Source: Saccharothrix obliqua (lineage in GTDB: Bacteria; Actinomycetota; Actinomycetes; Mycobacteriales; Pseudonocardiaceae). From it: a DNA stretch of 64,000 bases. The notes beneath the pieces were generated by a model, which saw only the letters and a program-made list of their open reading frames with translations, did no database searches and was not told the origin of the DNA. The DNA lies in the NCBI RefSeq assembly GCF_019375475.1, contig NZ_JAHXGQ010000004.1:558001-622000 (forward strand), given 5' to 3'. This document shows positions 8,471 to 17,913 of the stretch, one piece after another. The position numbers were made by a program, and so were the translations under genes. The stretch's first letter is position 1. The number at the start of each line of letters is the position of its first letter.

Positions 8471-9409
8471 ATGCGTGCCCTGGTCCCCACTGGAGAGCCC
8501 GACGTGCTGGTCGCACCCGCCGAGGTGCCCGATCCCGCGCCCACCGCCGACGAGGCGGTGGTGCGCGTCGTGGCGTCGTCCTTGAACCGCGCCGACCTGC
8601 TGTACCTGACCAGCGCGCCCCGCCTGCGCCCGCACGAGGCGTGGCGGCCAGGTGACGACGTGGCGGGCGTGGTGGTCGCCGCCGCGGCCGACGGCAGCGG
8701 CCCGGCGGTCGGTGACCGGGTCGTCGGCCACTCCCCCGCGGGCGGCGGGTGGGCGGAGTACGCGGCCGTCGCCACCGACCGCGTCGCCGCGCTGGTGCCC
8801 GGGGTCGACTTCGCCACCGCGGCGGCGCTGCCGACCGCCGGGACCACCGCCGCCCGCCTGGTCCGCGCGGCCGGTCCGCTACTTGGCAGGCGCGTGCTGC
8901 TCACCGGCGCGACCGGCGGGGTCGGCCACTACGTGGTGGAACTCGCCGCCGCGGCGGGAGCGGAGGTCACCGCGGTCGCCGCGCCCACCGAGCCGTGGCA
9001 GCGGCTGCCGGAACTGGGCGCCGAGGTGGTGCACGACGTCGCGGACGCCCGCGCGCCGTTCGACGTGGTGCTGGAGTCCGTCGGCGGCACGCACCTGACG
9101 TCCGCGCTGGCCAAGCTGCGCCGGGGTGGTCTCGCGCTGTGGTTCGGGCAGGCGTCCGGCACGCCGGTCACCCTGGATTTCTTCGCCTTCTTCCAGGGGT
9201 ACGAGTCGGTCGCGTTGCGCCAGTTCACCGTCTACGGCACCGGCGACCGGTGGGACGACGACCTGGCGACCCTGGTCCGCCTGACGGCGGCGGGCAGGCT
9301 GCACCCGCAGGTCGACCACCGGGTGCCGTGGCACCGGGCGGACGACGCGCTGCGCCTGCTGGCGAACCGCGAGCTGCGCGGCAAGGCGGTCATCGACGTC
9401 GAGGGCTGA
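8471..9409 (+). CDS. zinc-binding-dehydrogenase/quinone oxidoreductase-like enzyme
   Basis: A 312-residue medium-chain reductase of the quinone oxidoreductase type, predicted to use NADPH to reduce quinones or enals. It has a GroES-like N-terminal half (SLNRADLLYL, PGDDVAGVVV) and a Rossmann half with LLTGATGGVGHYVVELAAAAGAEV. Catalytic zinc ligands of alcohol dehydrogenases are absent, as usual for this subgroup. The ATG at 8471 is chosen over a TTG two codons earlier, with GGAG 8 bases upstream. The divergent HxlR repressor suggests induction by electrophiles or quinones. Confidence 0.88.
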   Translation: MRALVPTGEPDVLVAPAEVPDPAPTADEAVVRVVASSLNRADLLYLTSAPRLRPHEAWRPGDDVAGVVVAAAADGSGPAVGDRVVGHSPAGGGWAEYAAVATDRVAALVPGVDFATAAALPTAGTTAARLVRAAGPLLGRRVLLTGATGGVGHYVVELAAAAGAEVTAVAAPTEPWQRLPELGAEVVHDVADARAPFDVVLESVGGTHLTSALAKLRRGGLALWFGQASGTPVTLDFFAFFQGYESVALRQFTVYGTGDRWDDDLATLVRLTAAGRLHPQVDHRVPWHRADDALRLLANRELRGKAVIDVEG

Positions 9410-9412
9410 GGC

Positions 9413-9463
9413 CGTCGTCCTCCCGGGCACGTCGTCCTCCTGGGCGCGTCGTCCTCCTGGGTG
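9413..9463. repeat. three tandem 17-bp repeats upstream of narK
   Basis: Three head-to-tail copies of CGTCGTCCTCCTGGGCG at 9413-9429, 9430-9446 and 9447-9463, differing at only a few positions. They lie just after the reductase stop and about 95 bp before narK, so they fall in the promoter/leader of the nitrate operon. They could be regulator binding sites or slippage products; nothing decides between these. Confidence 0.75.
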
Positions 9464-9557
9464 CAAGGTCGTCGGTCCTGTTGCGCCTGCCCGCCAGTGG
9501 CTCACGCTGGGGTGTGCCCGCTCCGGGCGACCACGTGGACGACGGCCGGGGACACCG

Positions 9558-10826
9558 ATGACGACAGCACGCCGCGCACCGCACGACGCGCCCGGCTCGA
9601 CCGGGCCGCGGGTGCTGATGCTGGTGCTGGCCACGGTGGGGTTCGCGGTCAACTTCTGGGCGTGGGCGCTGCTGAGCCCGCTGGGTCCGCTGTTCAAGGA
9701 CTCGCTGGGGCTCAGCAGCTTCCAGCAGGCGTTGCTGGTCGCCGTCCCCGTGGTGGTCGGGTCGGTGGGCCGGATACCCGTCGGCGCGCTCACCGACCGC
9801 TTCGGCGGGCGGCTGGTGTTCCCGGTGGTCTCGGCGGTCACCATCCTGCCGGTGCTGTTCCTGGGTCTGGTCGGCCACGGTTCGCTGGCCGCGCTGCTGG
9901 TCGGCGACTTCTTCCTGGGTGTGGGCGGCACGGCGTTCGCGGTCGGCGTGCCGTTCGTCAACGCCTGGTTCCCGCCCCACCGCCGCGGGCTGGCGATCGG
10001 CGTGTTCGGCGCGGGCATGGGCGGCACCGCGATCAGCGCCCTGACGACCGTGCGGCTGGTGGACTCCGGCGGGGTGGCCACGCCGTTCGTGGTGACCGCG
10101 GTGGTGCTGGCGGTCTACGCGGTCGTCGCCGCGGTGCTGCTGCGGGACGCGCCCGGGCGGACGGCACCGGCGGGTTCGGTGGCGCGCCGGCTCGGCAACA
10201 CCGCCCGGATGCCGGTGACGTGGCAGGCGTCCTGGCTGTACGCGGTCGCGTTCGGCGGGTACGTGGCGTTCTCGGTCTACCTGCCCGCGTACCTCCAGGC
10301 CGCGTACGGGCTCACCCAGGCCGACGCGGCGAACCGGATGGCCGGGTTCGTGCTGCTCGCCGTGGTGATGCGCCCGGTGGGCGGCTGGCTGTCCGACCGG
10401 CTGGACCCGGTGCGGGTGCTGGTCGCGGTGTTCGCCGTGGTCGCCGTCGCGGCGGCGGTGCAGGCGTTCACGCCGCCCCTGGCACCGGTCGGCACCACGG
10501 CTTTCCTGGCCATGGCCGCCGCGCTGGGCGCGGGCAGCGGGGCGGTGTTCGCCCTGGTGGCGTTGCTGGTGCCGGGTAACGAGGTCGGCTCGGTCACCGG
10601 TGTGGTCGGCGCCGCCGGCGGGCTGGGCGGCTTCCTGCCCCCGCTGGTTATGGGCGCCCTCTACGGGGCGTTCGACTCCTACGCGCTCGGGTTCGCCGCG
10701 CTCGCCGCGGTAGCCGCCGCCACGCTCGTGCTGACCGTGACCACCGTGCGGCGCGGCCTGGCCACCACCACCGCGACCGAGCACTCGCCCGGACCCGTGC
10801 CGCGACCGCCAGGAGCCACCCGGTGA
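9558..10826 (+). CDS. narK: nitrate/nitrite transporter, NarK type
   Basis: A 422-residue major facilitator with about 12 transmembrane helices. The NarK-type signature is present in both halves: GRIPVGALTDRFGGRLVF with GVGGTAFAVGVPFVNAWFPPHRRGLAIGVFGAGMGG, and AGSGAVFALVALLVPGNEVGSVTGVVGAAGGLGGFLPP. The Arg/Gly-rich nitrate signature helices support nitrate or nitrite rather than sugar transport. It heads the nar operon, and its stop overlaps the narG start by 4 bp (GTGA), so import is tied to reduction. Confidence 0.93.
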   Translation: MTTARRAPHDAPGSTGPRVLMLVLATVGFAVNFWAWALLSPLGPLFKDSLGLSSFQQALLVAVPVVVGSVGRIPVGALTDRFGGRLVFPVVSAVTILPVLFLGLVGHGSLAALLVGDFFLGVGGTAFAVGVPFVNAWFPPHRRGLAIGVFGAGMGGTAISALTTVRLVDSGGVATPFVVTAVVLAVYAVVAAVLLRDAPGRTAPAGSVARRLGNTARMPVTWQASWLYAVAFGGYVAFSVYLPAYLQAAYGLTQADAANRMAGFVLLAVVMRPVGGWLSDRLDPVRVLVAVFAVVAVAAAVQAFTPPLAPVGTTAFLAMAAALGAGSGAVFALVALLVPGNEVGSVTGVVGAAGGLGGFLPPLVMGALYGAFDSYALGFAALAAVAAATLVLTVTTVRRGLATTTATEHSPGPVPRPPGATR

Positions 10827-13800
10827 GCACCGAAGCCCAGCCCACCCCCGGACCCGGTCCCGCCGAGGCGCTGGTGCGCACCCGGAGGTTCTTCACCCGC
10901 GCCGAGGTCTCGCCCGACCTGCGCGCGCTGTACCAGGTGGGCGGGCGGCAGGCGGACGAGTTCTACCGGGACCGGTGGAGCCACGACAAGGTCGTGCGCT
11001 CGACCCACGGCGTCAACTGCACCGGGTCCTGCTCCTGGAAGATCTACGTCAAGGACGGGATCATCACGTGGGAGGCGCAGCAGACCGACTACCCCTCGGT
11101 CGGCGCGGATCGCCCGGAGTACGAGCCGCGCGGGTGCCCGCGCGGGGCCGCCTTCTCCTGGTACACCTACTCGCCGACCCGCGTGCGCTACCCGTACGTG
11201 CGCGGCGTCCTGCTGGACATGTACCGGGAGGCCAGGGCACGCACCGGCGACCCGGTCGCCGCGTGGGAGTCCGTGGTGTCGGACCCGGAGCGCGCGCGGC
11301 GGTACAAGGCGGCACGGGGCAAGGGCGGTCTGGTGCGGGCCTCGTGGGACGAGGCCGTCGAGCTGGTCGCCGCGGCGCACGTGCACACCATCCGGCGGTA
11401 CGGGCCCGACCGGGTCGCCGGCTTCTCGCCGATCCCCGCGATGTCACCGGTGTCGCACGCGTCGGGCGCGCGGTTCGTGTCGCTGCTGGGCGGCACGATG
11501 CTGTCGTTCTACGACTGGTACGCCGACCTGCCGGTGGCGTCGCCGCAGGTGTTCGGCGACCAGACCGACGTGCCGGAGTCCGGTGACTGGTGGGACGCCG
11601 GCTACCTGGTCATGTGGGGTTCCAACCTCCCGGTCACCCGCACCCCGGACGCGCACTGGATGGTCGAAGCGCGGTACCGCGGCCAGAAGGTCGTGGCGGT
11701 GTCGCCGGACTACGCCGACAACGTCAAGTTCGCCGACGAGTGGCTTGCCGCCCGGCCCGGCACCGACGGCGCGCTGGCCGTGGCCATGGGTCACGTCGTG
11801 TTGCGCGAGTTCTTCGTGGAGCGGCAGGTCCCGTACTTCACCGACTACGTCAAGCGGTTCACCGACCTGCCGTTCCTGGTCCGCGTGGCGGAGCGGGACG
11901 GGGTGCGGGTGCCGGGGAAGTTCCTGACCGCCGCCGACCTCGACGAGCACGCGGACGTGGAGAACGCGGCGTTCAAGACCGTCCTGCTCGACGCGGCCGG
12001 CGAACCGGTCGTGCCCGGCGGTTCGCTCGGCTTCCGCTTCGGGGAGCAGGGCGTCGGGCGCTGGAACCTCGACCTGGGCGACGTCGACCCGCTGCTGTCC
12101 TGCGCTCGCGAACCGCACCAGGTGGTGGAGTTGGAGCTGCCCCGGTTCGACCGGGCCGGTGTCGTGCGGCGGGGCGTGCCGGTCAAGCGGGTCGGCGGGC
12201 ACCTCGTCACCACCGTGTTCGACCTGCTGCTGGCCCAGTACGGCGTCCAGCGCGCGGGGCTGCCCGGGCGGTGGCCGACCGGCTACGACGACGGCGACGA
12301 ACCCGGCACGCCCGCCTGGCAGGAGCGGATCACCGGGGTGCCCGCCGACGCGGCGGCGCGGATCGCGCGGGAGTTCGCCGCGAACGCCGAGGAGACCCGC
12401 GGCCGGTCGATGATCATCATGGGTGCGGGCGTCAACCACTGGTTCCACGCCGACACCGCCTACCGGGCGTTCCTCGCGCTCACCGCGCTGACCGGCTGCC
12501 AGGGCGTCAACGGCGGCGGGTGGGCGCACTACGTCGGGCAGGAGAAGTGCCGCCCGGTCACCGGCTGGTCGCACCTGGCGTTCGCGCTGGACTGGTCGCG
12601 CCCGCCGCGCCAGATGGTGCAGACCGCCTACTGGTACCTGCACACCGACCAGTTCCGCTACGACCACTTCGCCGCCGACGCCCTGGCCGCCGCCACCGCG
12701 GGCGGGCGGCTGGCCGGTCGCACGACCGCGGACGTCATCGCGCAGAGCGCGCGCATGGGCTGGATGCCGTCCTACCCGACGTTCGACCGCAACCCGCTCG
12801 ACCTGGCGGACGACGCGGAGCGCTCCGGCGCGTCGGCGGCGGACCACGTCGTGCGGGAGCTGACCGCCGGGCGGTTGCGGTTCGCGTGCGAGGACCCGGA
12901 CGCGCCGGAGAACTTCCCGCGCGTGCTCAGCATCTGGCGGGCCAACCTGCTGGGTTCCTCCGCGAAGGGCAACGAATACTTCCTCAGGCACCTGCTCGGC
13001 ACCGACAACTCGCTGCGGGCCGGGGAAGCGCCGCCCGACGCCCGGCCGAAGGAGGTGGTGTGGCACGACGAAGCGCCGGTCGGCAAGCTGGACCTGTTGC
13101 TGACGCTGGACTTCCGGATGACCAGCACGACGATCTTCTCCGACGTCGTGCTGCCCGCGGCGACCTGGTACGAGAAGCACGACCTCAACACCACCGACAT
13201 GCACCCGTTCGTGCACTCGTTCAACCCCGCCATCGCCCCGCCGTGGCAGACGCGCACCGACTGGGACGCCTTCCAGACGATCGCGCGGGCGTTCAGCGCC
13301 CTGGCGGAACGGCACCTGGGCGTGCGCAAGGACGTCGTGGCGACACCGCTGATGCACGACACGCCCGACGAGATGGCCAACCCGCACGGCCGCGTGCGTG
13401 ACTGGAAGGCGGGCGAGTGCGCGCCCGTACCCGGTGTCACGATGCCCCGGATCACCGTCGTGGAGCGCGACTACCCCGCGGTCGCGGCGAAGATGGGCGC
13501 GCTGGGTCCGCTGGCCGAATCGCTCGGCGCCACCACCAAGGGCGTGACGTTCGACGTGGGACACGAGGTCGAGCGCCTGCGCGACCTCAACGGCGCGGTC
13601 CGCGGCGGCCCGGCCGACGGCCGGCCCTCGCTGGTCCGGGACGTGCACGCGTGCGAGGCGATCCTGGCGCTCTCCGGCACCACCAACGGGCACCTGGCCG
13701 CACAGGGCTTCCGCGTGCTGGAGAAGCGCACCGGCACCCGGCTGGCCGACCTCGCCGCCGAGCACGAGGGCAAGCGGATCACGTTCGCCGACACGCGGTC

Positions 13801-14512
13801 CGCGCCCGTGCCGGTGATCACCTCACCCGAGTGGTCCGGCTCGGAGGCGGGCGGGCGGCGCTACTCGCCGTTCACCATCAACGTCGAACGCCTCAAGCCG
13901 TGGCACACGCTCACCGGGCGGCAGCACTTCTACCTCGACCACGACTGGATGGCGGAGCTGGGCGAGCAGCTGCCGGTGTACCGGCCGCCGCTGGACATGA
14001 CCGCGTTGTTCGCCGAACCACCGCTTGGCAGGCGGGAGGGCGCGGCCCGCGGCGCCGGGCTCGCCGTGCGCTACCTGACGCCGCACTCGAAGTGGTCGAT
14101 CCACTCCGAGTACCAGGACAACCTGTTCATGCTCAGCCTGTCCCGGGGCGGCCCGACCATCTGGCTGTCCACTGTGGACGCGCAGCGGATCGGCGTGTCC
14201 GACAACGACTGGATCGAGGCGGTCAACCGGAACGGCGTCGTCGTCGCCCGCGCCGTCGTGTCGCACCGGATGCCCGAGGGGACCGTGTACATGCACCACG
14301 CCCAGGACCGCTTGATCGACGTGCCCATCGCGGAGGCGTCCGGCGAGCGGGGCGGCATCCACAACTCGCTGACCCGCCTGCTGATCAAACCGTCCCACCT
14401 GATCGGCGGCTACGCCCAGCTCTCGTTCGCCTTCAACTACCTGGGACCCACCGGCAACCAGCGCGACGAGGTCACCGTCATCCGCCGCCGCGACCAGGAG
14501 GTGACCTACTGA
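10823..14512 (+). CDS. narG: respiratory nitrate reductase alpha subunit
   Basis: At 1229 residues it has the full length expected for membrane-bound NarG, the Mo-bis-MGD catalytic subunit that reduces nitrate at the cytoplasmic face. The FS0 [4Fe-4S] site is visible near the N-terminus (HGVNCTGSCSWKIYVKDG), with the later RGCPRGA cysteine. The Mo ligand region is SFYDWYADLP, carrying the conserved Asp. The GTG start has AGGAG 7 bases upstream and overlaps narK. The 3' end overlaps narH (TGATG). Confidence 0.97.
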   Translation: MSTEAQPTPGPGPAEALVRTRRFFTRAEVSPDLRALYQVGGRQADEFYRDRWSHDKVVRSTHGVNCTGSCSWKIYVKDGIITWEAQQTDYPSVGADRPEYEPRGCPRGAAFSWYTYSPTRVRYPYVRGVLLDMYREARARTGDPVAAWESVVSDPERARRYKAARGKGGLVRASWDEAVELVAAAHVHTIRRYGPDRVAGFSPIPAMSPVSHASGARFVSLLGGTMLSFYDWYADLPVASPQVFGDQTDVPESGDWWDAGYLVMWGSNLPVTRTPDAHWMVEARYRGQKVVAVSPDYADNVKFADEWLAARPGTDGALAVAMGHVVLREFFVERQVPYFTDYVKRFTDLPFLVRVAERDGVRVPGKFLTAADLDEHADVENAAFKTVLLDAAGEPVVPGGSLGFRFGEQGVGRWNLDLGDVDPLLSCAREPHQVVELELPRFDRAGVVRRGVPVKRVGGHLVTTVFDLLLAQYGVQRAGLPGRWPTGYDDGDEPGTPAWQERITGVPADAAARIAREFAANAEETRGRSMIIMGAGVNHWFHADTAYRAFLALTALTGCQGVNGGGWAHYVGQEKCRPVTGWSHLAFALDWSRPPRQMVQTAYWYLHTDQFRYDHFAADALAAATAGGRLAGRTTADVIAQSARMGWMPSYPTFDRNPLDLADDAERSGASAADHVVRELTAGRLRFACEDPDAPENFPRVLSIWRANLLGSSAKGNEYFLRHLLGTDNSLRAGEAPPDARPKEVVWHDEAPVGKLDLLLTLDFRMTSTTIFSDVVLPAATWYEKHDLNTTDMHPFVHSFNPAIAPPWQTRTDWDAFQTIARAFSALAERHLGVRKDVVATPLMHDTPDEMANPHGRVRDWKAGECAPVPGVTMPRITVVERDYPAVAAKMGALGPLAESLGATTKGVTFDVGHEVERLRDLNGAVRGGPADGRPSLVRDVHACEAILALSGTTNGHLAAQGFRVLEKRTGTRLADLAAEHEGKRITFADTRSAPVPVITSPEWSGSEAGGRRYSPFTINVERLKPWHTLTGRQHFYLDHDWMAELGEQLPVYRPPLDMTALFAEPPLGRREGAARGAGLAVRYLTPHSKWSIHSEYQDNLFMLSLSRGGPTIWLSTVDAQRIGVSDNDWIEAVNRNGVVVARAVVSHRMPEGTVYMHHAQDRLIDVPIAEASGERGGIHNSLTRLLIKPSHLIGGYAQLSFAFNYLGPTGNQRDEVTVIRRRDQEVTY

Positions 14513-16212
14513 TGCGCGTGATGGCCCAGTTGGCGATGGTGATGAACCTCGACAAGTGCATCGGGTGCCACACCTGCTCGGTCACCTGCAAGCAGGCGTG
14601 GACCAACCGCGCCGGCGTCGAGTACGTGTGGTTCAACAACGTGGAAACCCGCCCCGGGCAGGGTTACCCGCGCGACTACGAGGACCAGGAGCGCTGGCGC
14701 GGCGGCTGGGTGCTCGGCAGGCGCGGGCGGCTCAAGCTCAGGGGCGGCGGGCGGCTGCGCAAGCTGCTCACCATCTTCGCCAACCCCAAGCTGCCCGGTA
14801 TCGACGAGTATTACGAGCCCTGGACCTACGACTACGACACCCTCACCAACAGCCCGCTCCAGCGGCACCCGCCCGTTGCCCGGCCGCGTTCCCTGATCAG
14901 CGGTGAGAACACGAAGATCACGTGGTCGGCCAACTGGGACGACGACCTCGGCGGCGCGCCCGACCACGGGCACCTCGACCCGGTGCTCAAGGGCATCGAG
15001 GACAAGGTCCGGTTCGAGTTCGAGCAGACGTTCATGTTCTACCTGCCCCGGATCTGCGAGCACTGCCTCAACCCGTCGTGCGCGGCGTCGTGCCCCTCGG
15101 GCGCCATCTACAAGCGCAGCGAGGACGGCATCGTGCTGGTGGACCAGGACCGCTGCCGGGGCTGGCGGATGTGCGTTTCCGGCTGCCCCTACAAGAAGGT
15201 CTACTTCAACCACCGCACCGGCAAGGCCGAGAAGTGCACGTTCTGCTTCCCCCGCGTCGAAGTCGGCATCCCCACCGTGTGCGCGGAAACCTGCGTCGGC
15301 CGCCTGCGGTACATCGGTCTGGTGCTCTACGACGCCGACCGGGTGTCGGCCGCGGCGTCCACCCCGGACGAGAAGGACCTGTACGAGGCGCAGCGCCGGG
15401 TGTTCCTCGACCCCGAAGACCCGGTCGTGGTGCGGGAGGCGGAACGCGCGGGCATACCCCACGACTGGGTCGACGCGGCCCGGCGCTCGCCGGTCCACGC
15501 GTTGATCAGCAAGTACCGGCTGGCGCTGCCGCTGCACCCGGAGTACCGCACGATGCCGATGGTCTGGTACATCCCGCCGCTGTCCCCCGTGGTCGACGTC
15601 GTCCGCGACACCGGGCACGACGCCGAGGACCGGGACAACCTGTTCGCCGCCATCGACGCGCTGCGGATACCCGTCGAGTACCTGGCCGGGCTGTTCACCG
15701 CGGGCGACGTGCGGCCGGTCGACGCGGTGCTGCGCAAGCTGGCCGCGATGCGGTCGTACATGCGCGACATCAACCTGGGCCGCGCGCCGCGCGAGGCGAT
15801 CGCGGCCTCCGTCGGGATGACCGGCGACCAGGTGCGCGACATGTTCCGGCTCCTCGCCCTGGCCAAGTACGAGGAGCGGTACGTCATCCCGCCCGCCCAC
15901 GCCGAACTGGCGCACGGGCTGGAGGAGCTGGCCACCGAGTGCAGCCTGGACTACGAGGGCGGGCCCGGCATGGGCGGCTGGGGGCCGTTCGGCGAGAACT
16001 CCGGCGGCGCGCCGCCCATCGCGGTGGAGAACTTCCGGATGCTGCGGAACCGGCAGACCGCCGACACCGTCGCCGGCCCGGTGGACAAGGAGAACCGGGT
16101 CAACCTGCTCAACTGGGACGGCAAGGGCCACCCCGAGGGCCTGTTCCCACCGCGACCGGCGGAGCGTCCCGGTGGCGGCGACCCCGCGGGAGAAGTGGAG
16201 CCCCGGCCGTGA
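14512..16212 (+). CDS. narH: respiratory nitrate reductase beta subunit
   Basis: A 566-residue iron-sulfur electron-transfer subunit between NarI and NarG. Four cysteine groups are present: CIGCHTCSVTCKQAW near residue 16, CEHCLNPSCAASCPSG, CRGWRMCVSGCPYKK (Trp in place of one Cys, marking the [3Fe-4S] cluster) and KCTFCFPRVE followed by CAETCVGR. The ATG at 14512 overlaps the narG stop; the open frame upstream of it is only a shadow of narG. GGAGG lies a few bases before the start. Confidence 0.97.
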   Translation: MRVMAQLAMVMNLDKCIGCHTCSVTCKQAWTNRAGVEYVWFNNVETRPGQGYPRDYEDQERWRGGWVLGRRGRLKLRGGGRLRKLLTIFANPKLPGIDEYYEPWTYDYDTLTNSPLQRHPPVARPRSLISGENTKITWSANWDDDLGGAPDHGHLDPVLKGIEDKVRFEFEQTFMFYLPRICEHCLNPSCAASCPSGAIYKRSEDGIVLVDQDRCRGWRMCVSGCPYKKVYFNHRTGKAEKCTFCFPRVEVGIPTVCAETCVGRLRYIGLVLYDADRVSAAASTPDEKDLYEAQRRVFLDPEDPVVVREAERAGIPHDWVDAARRSPVHALISKYRLALPLHPEYRTMPMVWYIPPLSPVVDVVRDTGHDAEDRDNLFAAIDALRIPVEYLAGLFTAGDVRPVDAVLRKLAAMRSYMRDINLGRAPREAIAASVGMTGDQVRDMFRLLALAKYEERYVIPPAHAELAHGLEELATECSLDYEGGPGMGGWGPFGENSGGAPPIAVENFRMLRNRQTADTVAGPVDKENRVNLLNWDGKGHPEGLFPPRPAERPGGGDPAGEVEPRP

Positions 16213-16856
16213 CACCGCCCGACGCGCACCGCGCGACCGCCTGGCAGGTCCAGTCGCTGCTGATGGGCTACCCGGACGAGCAGCTGCTCGGCCGGTTCCC
16301 GCTGCTGCGCGCGGCGACCGCGACGCTGCCCGCGCCGCTCGGCGCCCCGCTGCGTGCCTTCCTCGACCACGCCGCCGCCACACCGCTCACCGAACTGGCC
16401 GCCGACTACGTGGCGACCTTCGACCACCGCAAGCGGTTCAGCCCGTACCTGACGTACTTCGCGTACGGCGACACCCGCAAGCGCGGCATGGCTTTGCTGC
16501 GGTTCAAGCAGACCTACCGCGCCGCGGGCCTGGAACTGGGCGACGACGAGCTGCCCGACCACCTCGCCGTCGTCCTGGAGTTCGCCGCCTCCGGCAACGC
16601 GACCGCGGGCGAGCGCCTGTTGCTGGAACACCGGGCCGGGCTGGAGCTGATGCGGCTGGGGCTGCGGGAGAGCCGGTCGCCGTGGGCGCACGTGCTGGCC
16701 TCGGTCTCGGCGACCCTCCCGCCGCTGGGCGGCGAGGAGCACGAGGCAGTCGCCCGGCTGGCCGCCGCGGGACCGCCGGAGGAGGAGGTCGGCCTGGCTC
16801 CGTTCACTGCCCCGACGATCGCGCCCGACCGCCTGTTCCCCGGAGGCCGTCGATGA
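16209..16856 (+). CDS. narJ: nitrate reductase maturation chaperone
   Basis: A 215-residue all-helical TorD/NarJ-type chaperone needed to insert the molybdenum cofactor into NarG. It is not part of the final enzyme. Recognisable are QVQSLLMGYPDEQLL, LAADYVATFDHRKRFSPYLTYFAYGDTRKRGMALLRFKQTY and ELPDHLAVVLEFAA, the family signature around the conserved DHLPVxLEF. The GTG at 16209 overlaps narH by 4 bp and the stop overlaps narI by 4 bp. Confidence 0.93.
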   Translation: MTPPDAHRATAWQVQSLLMGYPDEQLLGRFPLLRAATATLPAPLGAPLRAFLDHAAATPLTELAADYVATFDHRKRFSPYLTYFAYGDTRKRGMALLRFKQTYRAAGLELGDDELPDHLAVVLEFAASGNATAGERLLLEHRAGLELMRLGLRESRSPWAHVLASVSATLPPLGGEEHEAVARLAAAGPPEEEVGLAPFTAPTIAPDRLFPGGRR

Positions 16857-17581
16857 ACGCGTGGGACGTCCTGCTGTGGGTCGCCGTGCCCTACGCCTCG
16901 ATCGCGGTGTTCATCGTCGGTCACGTGTGGCGCTACCGCTACGACAAGTTCGGCTGGACCACCCGTTCCTCGCAGCTCTACGAGAGCCGCCTGCTGCGGC
17001 TGGGCAGCCCGCTGTTCCACTTCGGAATCCTGCTGGTGGCGCTCGGCCACGTCGGCGGCCTGCTGGTGCCCAAGTCCTGGACCGAGGCCGTCGGCGTCAG
17101 CGACACCGCCTACCACGTCGTGGCCGTCGGTCTCGGCGCGCTGGCCGGGCTCTGCACGCTCGTGGGCGCGGCGATCCTGGTCTACCGCCGCCGCACCGTG
17201 GGCCCGGTGTTCTCCGCGACCACGCGCAACGACAAGGTCATGTACGTGCTGCTGCTCGGCACGATCCTCCTGGGCCTGGGCACCACCGTGCTGGGCAACC
17301 TCACCGACCAGCCGCACGACTACCGCGAAACCGTGTCACCGTGGTTCCGGTCGATCTTCTACTTCCAACCCGACCCGGACCTCATGGCCGCCGCACCGCT
17401 GGGTTTCCGGTTGCACGCCCTGGCGGCCTGGGCGTTGTTCGCGTTCTGGCCGTTCAGCCGCCTGGTGCACGTCTTCTCCCTGCCGCTGGGCTACCTCACC
17501 CGCCCGTACATCGTCTACCGCAGCCGGGACCAGCACCTCGGCAACCGCGCGCCGCGGCGTGGTTGGGAGCGCGTGCGATGA
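16853..17581 (+). CDS. narI: respiratory nitrate reductase gamma subunit
   Basis: A 242-residue membrane cytochrome b subunit with five predicted helices. It oxidises menaquinol at the outer face and passes electrons through two haems to NarH. Family segments are VGHVWRYRYDKFGWTTRSSQLYES, RLGSPLFHFGILLVALGHVGGLLVP (first haem His pair) and KLHALAAWALFAFWPFSRLVHVFSLPLGYL-like sequence with the second pair. The ATG overlaps narJ; the stop overlaps the next small gene. Confidence 0.95.
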   Translation: MNAWDVLLWVAVPYASIAVFIVGHVWRYRYDKFGWTTRSSQLYESRLLRLGSPLFHFGILLVALGHVGGLLVPKSWTEAVGVSDTAYHVVAVGLGALAGLCTLVGAAILVYRRRTVGPVFSATTRNDKVMYVLLLGTILLGLGTTVLGNLTDQPHDYRETVSPWFRSIFYFQPDPDLMAAAPLGFRLHALAAWALFAFWPFSRLVHVFSLPLGYLTRPYIVYRSRDQHLGNRAPRRGWERVR

Positions 17582-17913
17582 CGGCGCACCCCGACGTCGC
17601 GGAGATCGGCGCGCTGTCCGTTGAACTGCTCGACGAAGCCCGTGCGCACGACGCCCGGCGCGCCGCCCGAACCCTGGTCACCGGTGTCCGGCAGCGTGCG
17701 ACGCTCATCGCCCTCGCCGGCGGGGCGGAACTCGGCGAACACGACGCACCACCGGCGGCGACCCTCTACATCATCACCGGCCAGGTCCGATTGCACACGC
17801 ACGACGCGGAGTGGCTCCTCAACCGCAACCACCTGATGCCCGTGCCACGGCTGCGGCACGGGATCACCGCGTTGACGGATTCCGTCGTGCTGCTCACCGT
17901 GGCCCTCGGTTAG
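17578..17913 (+). CDS. small cupin-like protein at the end of the nar operon
   Basis: A 111-residue protein translationally coupled to narI (its ATG overlaps the narI TGA). The middle shows the small cupin pattern: LAGGAELGEHDAPPAATLYIITGQVRLHT, then LNRNHLMPVPRLRHGITALTDSVVLLTVAL. Similar small cupins accompany nar operons in actinomycetes, but a role in nitrate respiration is inference. It may sense or bind a small ligand. Confidence 0.7.
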   Translation: MTAHPDVAEIGALSVELLDEARAHDARRAARTLVTGVRQRATLIALAGGAELGEHDAPPAATLYIITGQVRLHTHDAEWLLNRNHLMPVPRLRHGITALTDSVVLLTVALG

